Origin: an uncultured Bacteroides sp.
GTDB taxonomy: Bacteria; Bacteroidota; Bacteroidia; Bacteroidales; Bacteroidaceae
Length of the DNA: 51,090 nt
NCBI GenBank assembly: GCA_947074205.1
Contig: CAMTOQ010000020.1
Location: forward strand, 1 to 51,090
Reading direction: 5' to 3'
Below the pieces are notes generated by a model. The model worked only from the letters and a program-made list of their open reading frames with translations, ran no database searches and was not told where the DNA came from. Positions 26,669 to 35,500 of the stretch are shown piece by piece (within the stretch, counting starts at the first letter, position 1; each line of letters opens with the position of its first letter). The position numbers and the translations under genes are program-made.

Positions 26669-27427
26669 ATGAGATTTCTAGGAATTATTCCAGCACGATA
26701 TGCGTCAACACGCTTTCCGGCTAAACCTCTGGCAATGCTTGGTGGTAAGCCGGTTATACAGCGAGTATACGAACAAGTTGCCCATATGGTAGATTGTGTT
26801 TATGTAGCTACCGATGATGAGCGTATCGAAAAGGTTGTTCTTGCTTTTGGAGGTAAGGTGGTGATGACTTCTCCTTTGCATAATAGTGGTACTGACCGCT
26901 GTTATGAAGCTGCTACAAAGATTGGTGGCGACTATGATGTTGTGATTAACATTCAAGGAGATGAACCTTTTGTTCAAGCCTCACAGATTGAGCAGCTTCG
27001 CCTTTGTTTTGAAGATACTACCACTGATATTGCCACGCTGGTAAAGCCTTTCTTGTCTACAGATACGTTGGAAGCTTTAGAAAATCCCAACTCTCCTAAG
27101 GTGGTGCTAGATGATAACTGGAATGCCCTTTATTTTAGCCGTTCTGTTATCCCTTATTTGCGTGGGGTGGATAAAGGGGAGTGGTTAAAACACCATACTT
27201 TCTATAAACATATAGGACTTTACGCTTATCGTTTAGAGGTTTTAAGAAAACTCACATCGTTGCCTCAATCGCCTTTAGAGAAGGCCGAATCATTGGAACA
27301 GCTTCGATGGTTGGAAAATGAGTTTACCATTAAAGTAGGTGTTACCGATGTGGAGACAATTGGCATCGATACTCCTGAGGATTTACAACGTGCAGAACAA
27401 TTCTTATCTCAAATGAACAATGGATAG
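26669..27427 (+). CDS. kdsB: 3-deoxy-manno-octulosonate cytidylyltransferase
   Basis: KdsB activates Kdo as CMP-Kdo for lipopolysaccharide core synthesis in the cytoplasm. The nucleotide-binding N-terminus IIPARYASTRFPAKPL, the GTDR motif and the INIQGDEPF motif are all present, and 252 residues is the usual length. Its last bases overlap the start of the M16-like gene. Confidence 0.95.
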   Translation: MRFLGIIPARYASTRFPAKPLAMLGGKPVIQRVYEQVAHMVDCVYVATDDERIEKVVLAFGGKVVMTSPLHNSGTDRCYEAATKIGGDYDVVINIQGDEPFVQASQIEQLRLCFEDTTTDIATLVKPFLSTDTLEALENPNSPKVVLDDNWNALYFSRSVIPYLRGVDKGEWLKHHTFYKHIGLYAYRLEVLRKLTSLPQSPLEKAESLEQLRWLENEFTIKVGVTDVETIGIDTPEDLQRAEQFLSQMNNG

Positions 27428-28700
27428 AACTATACAGCCTGATATTAGGCAACTAGATAGCTTAACATTGCAATCTCCTCAGCGCTTTGTTTTGCCAAAT
27501 GGAGTGTCCTTGACAGTAATCAATGCGGGTAGTCAAGATGTGACGCGCGTGGATATACTTTTTGAGGGTGGACGTTGGAGGCAGCAGCAGAAGTTTCAAG
27601 GTTTATTTACTTCGCGCATGCTGCGAGAGGGGAGTGCCTCTTTTACTTCTAAGGAGATATCTGAACAGCTGGATTACTATGGTGCATGGTTGGAACTATC
27701 TGCATCAACTCGTCACGATTATGTTACCTTCTATTCGCTAAACAAATATTTCGATAAGGTTTTAAATGTTATCGAATCTATAGTGAAGGAGCCTCTATTT
27801 CCTGCACGTGAACTAGAAATCGTGAAAGATACGAACATTCAGCAGTTCTTAGTAAACCTTCAGCGTGTAGATTATTTGTCACAGCGCGAATTGTTCAAGG
27901 TTCTTTATGGCGAAAACCACCCATGTGGCATGGTAGCGCAAGAGGAAGATTATCGTGCAATCAACATAGATGTTCTTCGAGCCTATTATGAGAAATTCTA
28001 TAATTCTCGTGGCTGTGCCATATTTATCTCGGGAAAGATTGATGATAACATGCTAGATCAAATCAAGTCTAGTTTTGGAACCTCAGTTTTTGGCGCTGAA
28101 TCTACTTTTTCTCCAATGCCTACCTATTCTATAGAGCCGGCGCCTGAGAAACGTTTTTTTATTGAGCGTCCCGAAACACAACAGAGTGCTATTAAGATGG
28201 GGCTTCATGTGATGGATCGCAAACATCCTGATTTTCTCAAATTTAAAGTTCTTGCTACTCTGTTTGGAGGATATTTTGGCAGTCGTCTGATGAATAATAT
28301 TCGTGAAGACAAGGGATATACTTATGGGATTTCGGCTGGCATTGTTAAGTATCCGGATAGTAATTTGTTGCTGATATCAACAGAAGCAGACAGCAACTAT
28401 GTAGAGCCTCTTATCGGTGAGGTTTATAATGAAATAGATCGCTTGCATACAGAAATGGTGGGAGATGCTGAACTTCAAGTTGTAAAAAACTATATGATGG
28501 GCGAAATCTCTCGCAGCTACGAATCCGCTTTCTCGTTGTCTGATCTTTGGATATTCAACTACACATACGATGAGTCTGATGATTACTATGCACGTACTCT
28601 GTCGGCTATTCAGTCTACTACCCCTGAAGATATTCAACGTCTGGCTCAACAATTTCTTTGCAAAGAACAATTAAAAGAGGTCATTGCTGGTAAAAAGTAA
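27420..28700 (+). CDS. M16-family peptidase homologue without the zinc motif
   Basis: A 426-residue M16-fold protein (insulinase/processing-peptidase type) with both halves of the fold: LFEGGRWRQQ at the N-terminus, then the inner-domain GYFGSRLMNNIREDKGYTYG. At the position of the zinc-binding HxxEH helix the sequence reads FQGLFTSRMLREG, with no His pair or catalytic Glu, so it is likely a non-catalytic subunit. It overlaps kdsB by 8 nt. No signal peptide is visible. Confidence 0.85.
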   Translation: MDRTIQPDIRQLDSLTLQSPQRFVLPNGVSLTVINAGSQDVTRVDILFEGGRWRQQQKFQGLFTSRMLREGSASFTSKEISEQLDYYGAWLELSASTRHDYVTFYSLNKYFDKVLNVIESIVKEPLFPARELEIVKDTNIQQFLVNLQRVDYLSQRELFKVLYGENHPCGMVAQEEDYRAINIDVLRAYYEKFYNSRGCAIFISGKIDDNMLDQIKSSFGTSVFGAESTFSPMPTYSIEPAPEKRFFIERPETQQSAIKMGLHVMDRKHPDFLKFKVLATLFGGYFGSRLMNNIREDKGYTYGISAGIVKYPDSNLLLISTEADSNYVEPLIGEVYNEIDRLHTEMVGDAELQVVKNYMMGEISRSYESAFSLSDLWIFNYTYDESDDYYARTLSAIQSTTPEDIQRLAQQFLCKEQLKEVIAGKK

Positions 28701-28743
28701 GGTATTGTACAAAATTGTTGTACCTATTTTATAATATATCAGT

Positions 28744-28751
28744 TATCTTTG
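28744..28751 (+). promoter_or_regulatory. -7 promoter element of the MORN gene
   Basis: TATCTTTG fits TAnnTTTG 40 nt before the ATG. A small inverted repeat, GTACAA (28707-28712) with TTGTAC (28718-28723), lies about where the -33 region should be and could be an operator. Confidence 0.5.
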
Positions 28752-28790
28752 TGCATATAGTTAAATCGATTAATTTACGATAGAAATAAT

Positions 28791-29942
28791 ATGAAATATA
28801 TATATACGATTATCCTCTGCGGTGGTTTGTTAATCTCATCAGAAGGTATTCAGGCACAAAATATTGGTAACATCTTCGGTAAAAATAGCTCCTCAGAATC
28901 TTTAAAAATAGGGAACTATCAGTTTAAGGATGGCGCTACTTATACCGGTGAACTTAAACGTCGCAAACCAGATGGTAAAGGCAAAACAGTCTATCCTAAT
29001 GGGGATGTTTATGAGGGCTACTATGTGAAAGGTAAACGTGATGGTTATGGCATCTTTCTTTTCTCTGATGGCGAACGTTATGAAGGCTACTGGAAGGATG
29101 ATATGCAGCATGGTAAAGGGGTTTTCTACTTTCAGAACAATAACCGTTACGATGGAATGTGGAATCAAGACTACCAGCATGGCTATGGTGTAATGTATTA
29201 CTATAACGGTGATCGCTATGTTGGCGATTGGGTTAACGATAAACGTCAAGGTCAAGGTACATATACGTGGCGTGACGGATCGCAATATATTGGCAACTGG
29301 AACAATGACAAGAAAGAGGGTCTAGGTAAGCTCGTTTGGAATGACGGTAGTAAGTATGAAGGCAATTGGCAAGGCGATGCGCGCGATGGTAAAGGTACTT
29401 TCGAGTATGCCACTGGCGAAAAATATACAGGTGATTGGAAAAACGACTTGCAGCATGGGCAGGGCGTGTTTTACTTTGAAGGCGACCGCTATGAAGGTGC
29501 TTATGTGAATGGGCTTCGTACAGGCTATGGTGTATACTATCACGCTGATGGTAATAAATACGAAGGCGACTTTAAGGATGGTATGCAACATGGCAAAGGT
29601 AAAATGACTTGGGCTAATGGTGCTGTGTATGAAGGTGATTGGAAAGAAAATCAACGTGCAGGCAAGGGTAAGTATGTGTGGGTCAACGGCGACGTCTATG
29701 AAGGCGATTGGGGCTCAAATTTACCACACGGTCAAGGCATCTTGATTCAGAGCTCAGGTGTGAAATATCAAGGAGGCTTTATAGACGGTCGAGAAGAAGG
29801 CAAAGGCATTCAAGAGGATAAAAATGGTGTCCGTTATGAGGGCTCTTTTAAAGCTGGAAAGAAAGATGGTTCCTTTGTGGAGAAAGATAAGACAGGTAAA
29901 GTGATACGCAGAGGTACATATAAGGATGGGCGTCAGCTCTGA
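28791..29942 (+). CDS. Secreted MORN-repeat protein
   Basis: A 383-residue protein with a signal peptide (about 1-22, ending IQAQ) followed by 14 MORN-type repeats of about 23 residues, recognisable by their YxG cores (YEGYY, YEGNW, YTGDW and similar) with G(K/Y/Q)G in between. MORN repeats form an elongated beta-sheet that often binds lipids or proteins. It probably lies in the periplasm or outer membrane. It is a single gene with its own promoter and terminator. Confidence 0.88.
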   Translation: MKYIYTIILCGGLLISSEGIQAQNIGNIFGKNSSSESLKIGNYQFKDGATYTGELKRRKPDGKGKTVYPNGDVYEGYYVKGKRDGYGIFLFSDGERYEGYWKDDMQHGKGVFYFQNNNRYDGMWNQDYQHGYGVMYYYNGDRYVGDWVNDKRQGQGTYTWRDGSQYIGNWNNDKKEGLGKLVWNDGSKYEGNWQGDARDGKGTFEYATGEKYTGDWKNDLQHGQGVFYFEGDRYEGAYVNGLRTGYGVYYHADGNKYEGDFKDGMQHGKGKMTWANGAVYEGDWKENQRAGKGKYVWVNGDVYEGDWGSNLPHGQGILIQSSGVKYQGGFIDGREEGKGIQEDKNGVRYEGSFKAGKKDGSFVEKDKTGKVIRRGTYKDGRQL

Positions 29943-29968
29943 TATTTTCCTCTAAATATAATATTATT

Positions 29969-30017
29969 GGCACTCTAGCGAAATATGAAGTTTCACTAGA
30001 GTGCCTTTTTCTTTTTT
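29969..30017 (+). terminator. Terminator after the MORN gene
   Basis: GGCACTCTAG (29969-29978) and CTAGAGTGCC (29996-30005) form a 10-bp stem, followed by T-rich sequence (TTTTTCTTTTTT). Confidence 0.92.
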
Positions 30018-30213
30018 ACACTGTTCGGAGAACTGTTTTAATACTTTGTACTCACTTTTTACAATGTTCTTAAACATGAGTGTTTTTATCTTAATGTATG
30101 CTTAAAATCTATTCCTTTGCATCAGCATAGTTCAGCACAGAAAGCGATTCTAGAATTCTTATTTGCGGATGAACTATCTTTATTTAATCTATTCAAAAAA
30201 CAATTAGAATACT

Positions 30214-31368
30214 ATGATTCGTCGTTTTGTTTTAAACGAAGTATCTTACTTCGGTCCTGGAGCTCGTGAAGTGCTCCCACAAGAAATTACCCGTTTAGGT
30301 TTGCGTAAAGCTTTTGTTGCTACTGATAAAGACTTGATCAAGTTTGGAGTAGCGGATAAGGTATTGGATGTATTGAAAAATGCAGGTATTCCTTACGAAA
30401 TATTCAGCGAAATTAAACCTAACCCTACCGTGACCAACGTGAAGGCAGGTGTGAAAGCATTTGCAGAGTCGGGTGCCGACTTTATCCTTGCTATTGGTGG
30501 AGGTTCATCAATTGACACTTCAAAGGCAATTGGTATCATTACTAATAACCCAGAGTTTAGTGACGTGGTGTCTTTAGAGGGTGTGGCCGATACGAAAAAG
30601 AAATCAGTGCCAATTATCGCTCTTCCTACAACAGCTGGTACAGCTGCAGAGGTAACAATCAACTATGTTATCACTGATGAGGAAAATCAAAAGAAAATGG
30701 TATGCGTTGACCCTAACGATATTCCAGTAATGGCTATTGTAGATGCCGAATTGATGTACACTTTGCCAAAGGGTATGACAGCTGCAACTGGTCTTGATGC
30801 TTTGACTCATGCTATTGAGGGATTGATTACCAAAGGTGCATGGGAAATGAGCGATATGTTTGAGATTAAAGCAATTGAGATGATTACTCGTCACCTGGAA
30901 ACTGCAGTAAATGAGCCTACTAATGCAGAGGCACGCGACGGTATGGCTGTAGCTCAATATATTGCTGGTATGGCTTTCTCTAACGTGGGTCTTGGTGTAG
31001 TTCATGGCATGGCGCATCCATTGGGTGCTATCTTCGATATACCTCACGGTGTGGCTAATGCACTATTGCTGCCAACTATTATGGAATTCAATGCTCCTGC
31101 AGCTTTGGATAAATATGTAGATATAGCACGTGCAATGAATGTGTACAAAGATGGTATGACTAAAGAGGAAGCAGCTCAAGCGGCTGTGGAAGCTGTTAAG
31201 TCATTGTCTAAGCGTGTAGGTATTCCTCAAACACTTACAGAAATTGGAATTAAAGAAGAAGATCTTGATAGATTGGCAGATGCTGCTTACGCAGATGTTT
31301 GTACTCCGGGCAACCCAAGAGAAGTTTCAAAAGAGATAATTCTTGAACTTTATAAGAAGGTGCTATAA
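30214..31368 (+). CDS. fucO: Iron-containing alcohol dehydrogenase, lactaldehyde reductase type
   Basis: A 384-residue group III Fe-dependent dehydrogenase. NAD is bound by GGGSSIDTSK (95-104). Fe ligands are D195 and H199 (GLDALTHAIEG), H264 (VVHGMAHPLGA) and H278 (DIPHG). Length and motifs fit FucO, which reduces L-lactaldehyde to 1,2-propanediol. No fucose or rhamnose genes lie beside it, so a more general fermentative role is possible. It is a single gene with about 200 nt of upstream spacer. Confidence 0.85.
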   Translation: MIRRFVLNEVSYFGPGAREVLPQEITRLGLRKAFVATDKDLIKFGVADKVLDVLKNAGIPYEIFSEIKPNPTVTNVKAGVKAFAESGADFILAIGGGSSIDTSKAIGIITNNPEFSDVVSLEGVADTKKKSVPIIALPTTAGTAAEVTINYVITDEENQKKMVCVDPNDIPVMAIVDAELMYTLPKGMTAATGLDALTHAIEGLITKGAWEMSDMFEIKAIEMITRHLETAVNEPTNAEARDGMAVAQYIAGMAFSNVGLGVVHGMAHPLGAIFDIPHGVANALLLPTIMEFNAPAALDKYVDIARAMNVYKDGMTKEEAAQAAVEAVKSLSKRVGIPQTLTEIGIKEEDLDRLADAAYADVCTPGNPREVSKEIILELYKKVL

Positions 31369-31377
31369 GAAACCATT

Positions 31378-31423
31378 CAAAAAAAAGAATAGCGTTTTGT
31401 TCATAAGAGCAAAACGCTATTCT
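31378..31423. terminator. Terminator between fucO and prs
   Basis: AGAATAGCGTTTTG (31386-31399) and its exact complement (31410-31423) form a 14-bp stem. On the minus strand it is followed by a run of T, so it chiefly ends prs. It can also stop fucO transcription. Confidence 0.9.
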
Positions 31424-31444
31424 ACTATATTATCAATCTGGTAT

Positions 31445-32383
31445 TTAGATGATGTATTGAGAACTGATAGACTCGTTGTTTACAACGCGACGGATAGTTT
31501 CAGCAAACATATCGGCAATGCTAAGTTGTTTTACTTTAGCGCATTTCTTTGAGTAAGGGATGCTATCGGTAAATACAATTTCAGTCAAAGCTGACTCTTG
31601 CACGCGGAATGAAGCAGGATCTGACATTACGCAGTGACTAGCAATAGCACGCACCGACTTAGCGCCAGCTTCTTTCATGATGTTAGCAGCTTTTGTAATT
31701 GTTCCGGCTGTGTCAACGATATCGTCAATCAATACCACATTCTTGTCTTGTACGTCACCGATAATTTGCATAGAAGCTACTTCGTTCACTTTCTCACGTC
31801 TTTTATTGCAAAGTACCAATGGCACACCAAGGTATTTAGAGAAAGTACTAGCACGTTTAGAACCACCAACGTCTGGAGTAGCAATTACAAGGTCCTCCAA
31901 TTGGAGTGATTGAATGTAAGGCAAGAATACAGCAGAACCATAAAGGTGGTCAACAGGCAAATCGAAGAATCCTTGAATCTGGTCTGCATGAAGGTCCATC
32001 GTGATTAAACGGTCAATACCTGCTACAGTCAACAAGTTGGCTACTAATTTAGCACCGATAGACACACGTGGTTTGTCTTTACGGTCTTGGCGGGCCCAAC
32101 CAAAATAAGGAGTAACAGCTACAATGCTTTTAGCTGATGCACGCTTAGCAGCGTCAACCATCAACAGAAGCTCCATTAAGTTGTCTGAGTTGGGGAAAGT
32201 CGATTGAACCAAGAATACTATTTTACCACGAATCGACTCTTCGTAGGATACTGCAAACTCACCGTCAGCAAAGTGGGTGATGTTCATATTGCCAAGTGGG
32301 CAGTCCAAACTAGAACAGATTTTTTCTGCAAGATATCTCGAGTTAGTTCCCGAGAATACCAAAAAAGGTGCTTTTTCGCTCAT
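31445..32383 (-). CDS. prs: Ribose-phosphate pyrophosphokinase
   Basis: This enzyme makes PRPP from ribose 5-phosphate and ATP for purine, pyrimidine, His and Trp synthesis. The sequence has FSGTNSRYLAEKI at the N-terminus, the ATP site YFGWARQDRK, the signature MDLHADQIQGFF and the PRPP loop VVLIDDIVDTAGTI. At 312 residues it is the usual length. It is convergent with fucO. Confidence 0.97.
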   Translation of the reverse strand: MSEKAPFLVFSGTNSRYLAEKICSSLDCPLGNMNITHFADGEFAVSYEESIRGKIVFLVQSTFPNSDNLMELLLMVDAAKRASAKSIVAVTPYFGWARQDRKDKPRVSIGAKLVANLLTVAGIDRLITMDLHADQIQGFFDLPVDHLYGSAVFLPYIQSLQLEDLVIATPDVGGSKRASTFSKYLGVPLVLCNKRREKVNEVASMQIIGDVQDKNVVLIDDIVDTAGTITKAANIMKEAGAKSVRAIASHCVMSDPASFRVQESALTEIVFTDSIPYSKKCAKVKQLSIADMFAETIRRVVNNESISSQYII

Positions 32384-32419
32384 CTTAATAAATGATTACC
32401 TATTGTTTTAATTTGACTG

Positions 32420-32427
32420 CAAAGTTA
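32420..32427 (-). promoter_or_regulatory. -7 promoter element of prs
   Basis: The minus strand has TAACTTTG (TAnnTTTG), 37 nt before the prs ATG. Confidence 0.55.
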
Positions 32428-32501
32428 AATAATTCTATCTATAATATGAATGTGTTTACTAGAAAATGAAGTCAATTTAGCTTTTAGATAGATTTATTTT
32501 G

Positions 32502-32509
32502 TAGATTTG
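32502..32509 (+). promoter_or_regulatory. -7 promoter element of the sensor kinase operon
   Basis: TAGATTTG fits TAnnTTTG, about 50 nt before the chosen ATG at 32558. It also overlaps the TTG at 32507, which argues against translation starting there. Confidence 0.5.
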
Positions 32510-32557
32510 CATAACATAGAATTTACACATACCCCACTAGTTATTGTCTGTTTTTAT

Positions 32558-35500
32558 ATGATTAGCAGTTGCCGATATGCCCCATTATTAAGTTGTTATC
32601 TGGTAATAACACTACTATTATCGGCATGTTCGGGTATGGCTCCCACCAAGGAAGTGCGTGCAGTCGATTCGCTCAACACATTAGCCTATTCTTATAAATA
32701 TAAAGATCTTGATTCATCATTTTATTATGCAGATGCGGCTCTTCATCGTGCTTCTTTGTATAAACAAGGTAAGGCAGAGGCCTATAATCATCTGGCGTTT
32801 TGTGCCTTTATTGCTATGGATTTTGAGCGTGCCGAGCAGTTGTACAAGGAGGTCTACTCTTTGACTAAGAATGAACTCGAATGTCTTATAGCAGATGTAG
32901 GATTGATGATGATTTATCAGCGTGTGGCTCATAATAAATTCTATTATGATTATCGCAATAGTGCGTTGAGCAGAATGAATCGTATAGAAGAAGATAGCTC
33001 GGTATTTACGGATAAGCATGAAATCAAACGCTTAACCTACGCTTTCTCTGAGTTTCATATTGTTTCGGCCATCTACAATTACTATCAACAACAGCCTACC
33101 GAAGCTTTAATCTCTCTCGATGACGTTAATCAGAACAGGTATTTTAAAGAAGACACAAATCAATATCTTTATTATAATTATATAAGAGGTGCCACAGAGC
33201 TCTTCAGAATAAAGAGTTATACAGAGAAAAATCTAGCCTCTTTTGATGCGCTTTTTAATGTTTATCTCACCGCCTATCAAGGCCGTTATGAGTACTTTAT
33301 AGGCAATAGTCTACAAGGGCTGGCAGACTTAATGTCATCCCCCGATGATTTTGCTTTTTTCATGTCTAGACGTCGAGATGCTTTACTTCACCTTGATATG
33401 GGAATTGATTCCCTGCTACCACTGCGGTTGGGACAAGAGGCTCTTAGTGCATTTAAACAATATGGTGATATCTATCAGATCGCAAGTACCTATACTTCTA
33501 TAGGTAAATATCTTAATTACCACAATCGATATGCTGAAGCTCTTGATTCACTATCACAGGCTCTTTACTATGTAAATCAACATCATAGTTCTCACTATCA
33601 TTCGTCACAAGATACCTCAGATCATCTTCGTCCTTATAATGCTGCTGATACTCTTTACACGGAGATGCAATGGATATCACAAGAAAAAGTAAAAACTCTG
33701 CCCGAATGGATAGCACGTATTCGCGAACAGTTAAGCGTATCTTACTCGGGTATGGAGATGAAGGCAGAATCGGATTACAATCGCAATATCTATCTTGATA
33801 TACTTAATGATACTCGACAAGATAAGGAATTGGAGAGTCGCTTCCGTTATCTAGAGAATGAATCTTCTCAACTTACCTTATTGCTATGGTTAGTAATAGC
33901 CGGTTTTATTGTGGTTATAGTCTTTTTCTGGGTCTTTAATAAACGCTCCACAGTTCGCGATGCCTTATACTTAGATAGGCTTCAACGAACACTAAAGCTC
34001 TGTAAGGACATCACAATCTCTATTCCAATGGATAGGGAATTGGTGCAAAATCAGTTAGATTTTCTATTTGGAAAAGATGGTGTTACTATTGATATAGATG
34101 ATGAGGAACGTCCTCACTTGAAGAGTATACAGCGTTTAAAACGCAATGAACAATCTCTATTTGATATCCTTTCTCCCTATGTGCAATGGGTAGCCGACAA
34201 TGAACAAAGCATTTCTTTGTTGAGCGATGAGCGTAATCAACTCGAAAAACAACGTTATCTCTTGGAACGACATATTGCTTCCAATAAACGCGAGAATATC
34301 GTGAAAAAGGCTTGTTTGTTTATTGTGAGTGGGATTACTCCGTATATAGACCGCATCCTCAATGAAGTAGACAAGTTGATGGGCAAAGGTTATTTTAATG
34401 ATTCTCAAATTAAGAAGGAGAAGTATCAATACATTGATGAGTTAGTAACAAAGATCAATGAATATAACGAGATTCTTGCACTGTGGATTAAGATGAAGCA
34501 GGGTAAATTGAGCCTAAATATCGAAGTATTCTCCCTAAAAGAGTTATTTGATCTGATAGCAAAAGGTAAACGAACCTTCGAAATGAAGGGACTTAAACTG
34601 CAAATTGAGTCAAATGATTTTTGGATAAAAGCAGATCGTGCCTTAACGCTATTCATGATTAACACACTAGTAGAAAATGCGCGGAAGTTTACTCCCGAAG
34701 GGGGCGAGATAGTGCTATATGCCAAAGAACTGCAAGATGGTTATGTGGAAATATCTGTAAAAGATACAGGAATTGGACTAAGCGGAGAAGATGTAAAACG
34801 AATACTAGAAGAGAAGGTTTATGATTCTAGCTCAATAGGTCTTGATAATGCTCCCGATGCACAAACTCTTCTACTACGCAAAGGAAGTGGTTTTGGGTTG
34901 ATGAACTGTAAAGGCATTATAGATAAGTATCGCAAAACGAATGAGTTTTTTAAAGATTGTCTTTTTGGTATTGAGAGTGAACCTGCTAAAGGAAGTCGTT
35001 TCTTTTTCCGACTTCCCAAAGGGCAACGCCGCCTTTATGCTCTATTGCCGTTTATATTCTTTGTCTCATCTTTGTTTTGCTCATGTGCTCAAAAGATGAG
35101 CTACGATAGGCCTTTTACAACCGGTTTCACAGTCAAGGCAGAAGTTTCTGATTCTATCTACGAGGAACTACTAAATCAGGCATCAGACTATGCTAATGCA
35201 GCTTACTTTGCCAATGTGGAACGTGATTATGAAGCTGCTCTCAATTATATCGATACAGCGATAATTCGACTGAATGCGCACTATATTAAATTTAATAATG
35301 ATAGTATTAAGCAACTTCTGCTTTCGAGCAAGTCTACCCCCGTTGAGCTAGAGTGGTGGGGCATTGGTTTTGATACAGACTATCATGTTATACTAGATTT
35401 ACGAAACGAAGCTGCTGTGGCATTTCTAGCTCTAAAGCAGTTTGATGAATACACCTATAATAATGCAGCCTATACCGCACTTTATAAACTGCAGGGGGAG

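Noticed and set aside
29000..29940. Regularly spaced repeats that might suggest a CRISPR array
   Set aside because: They encode the 14 MORN repeats of one protein. The units are about 69 nt, diverged and without constant repeat/variable spacer structure.
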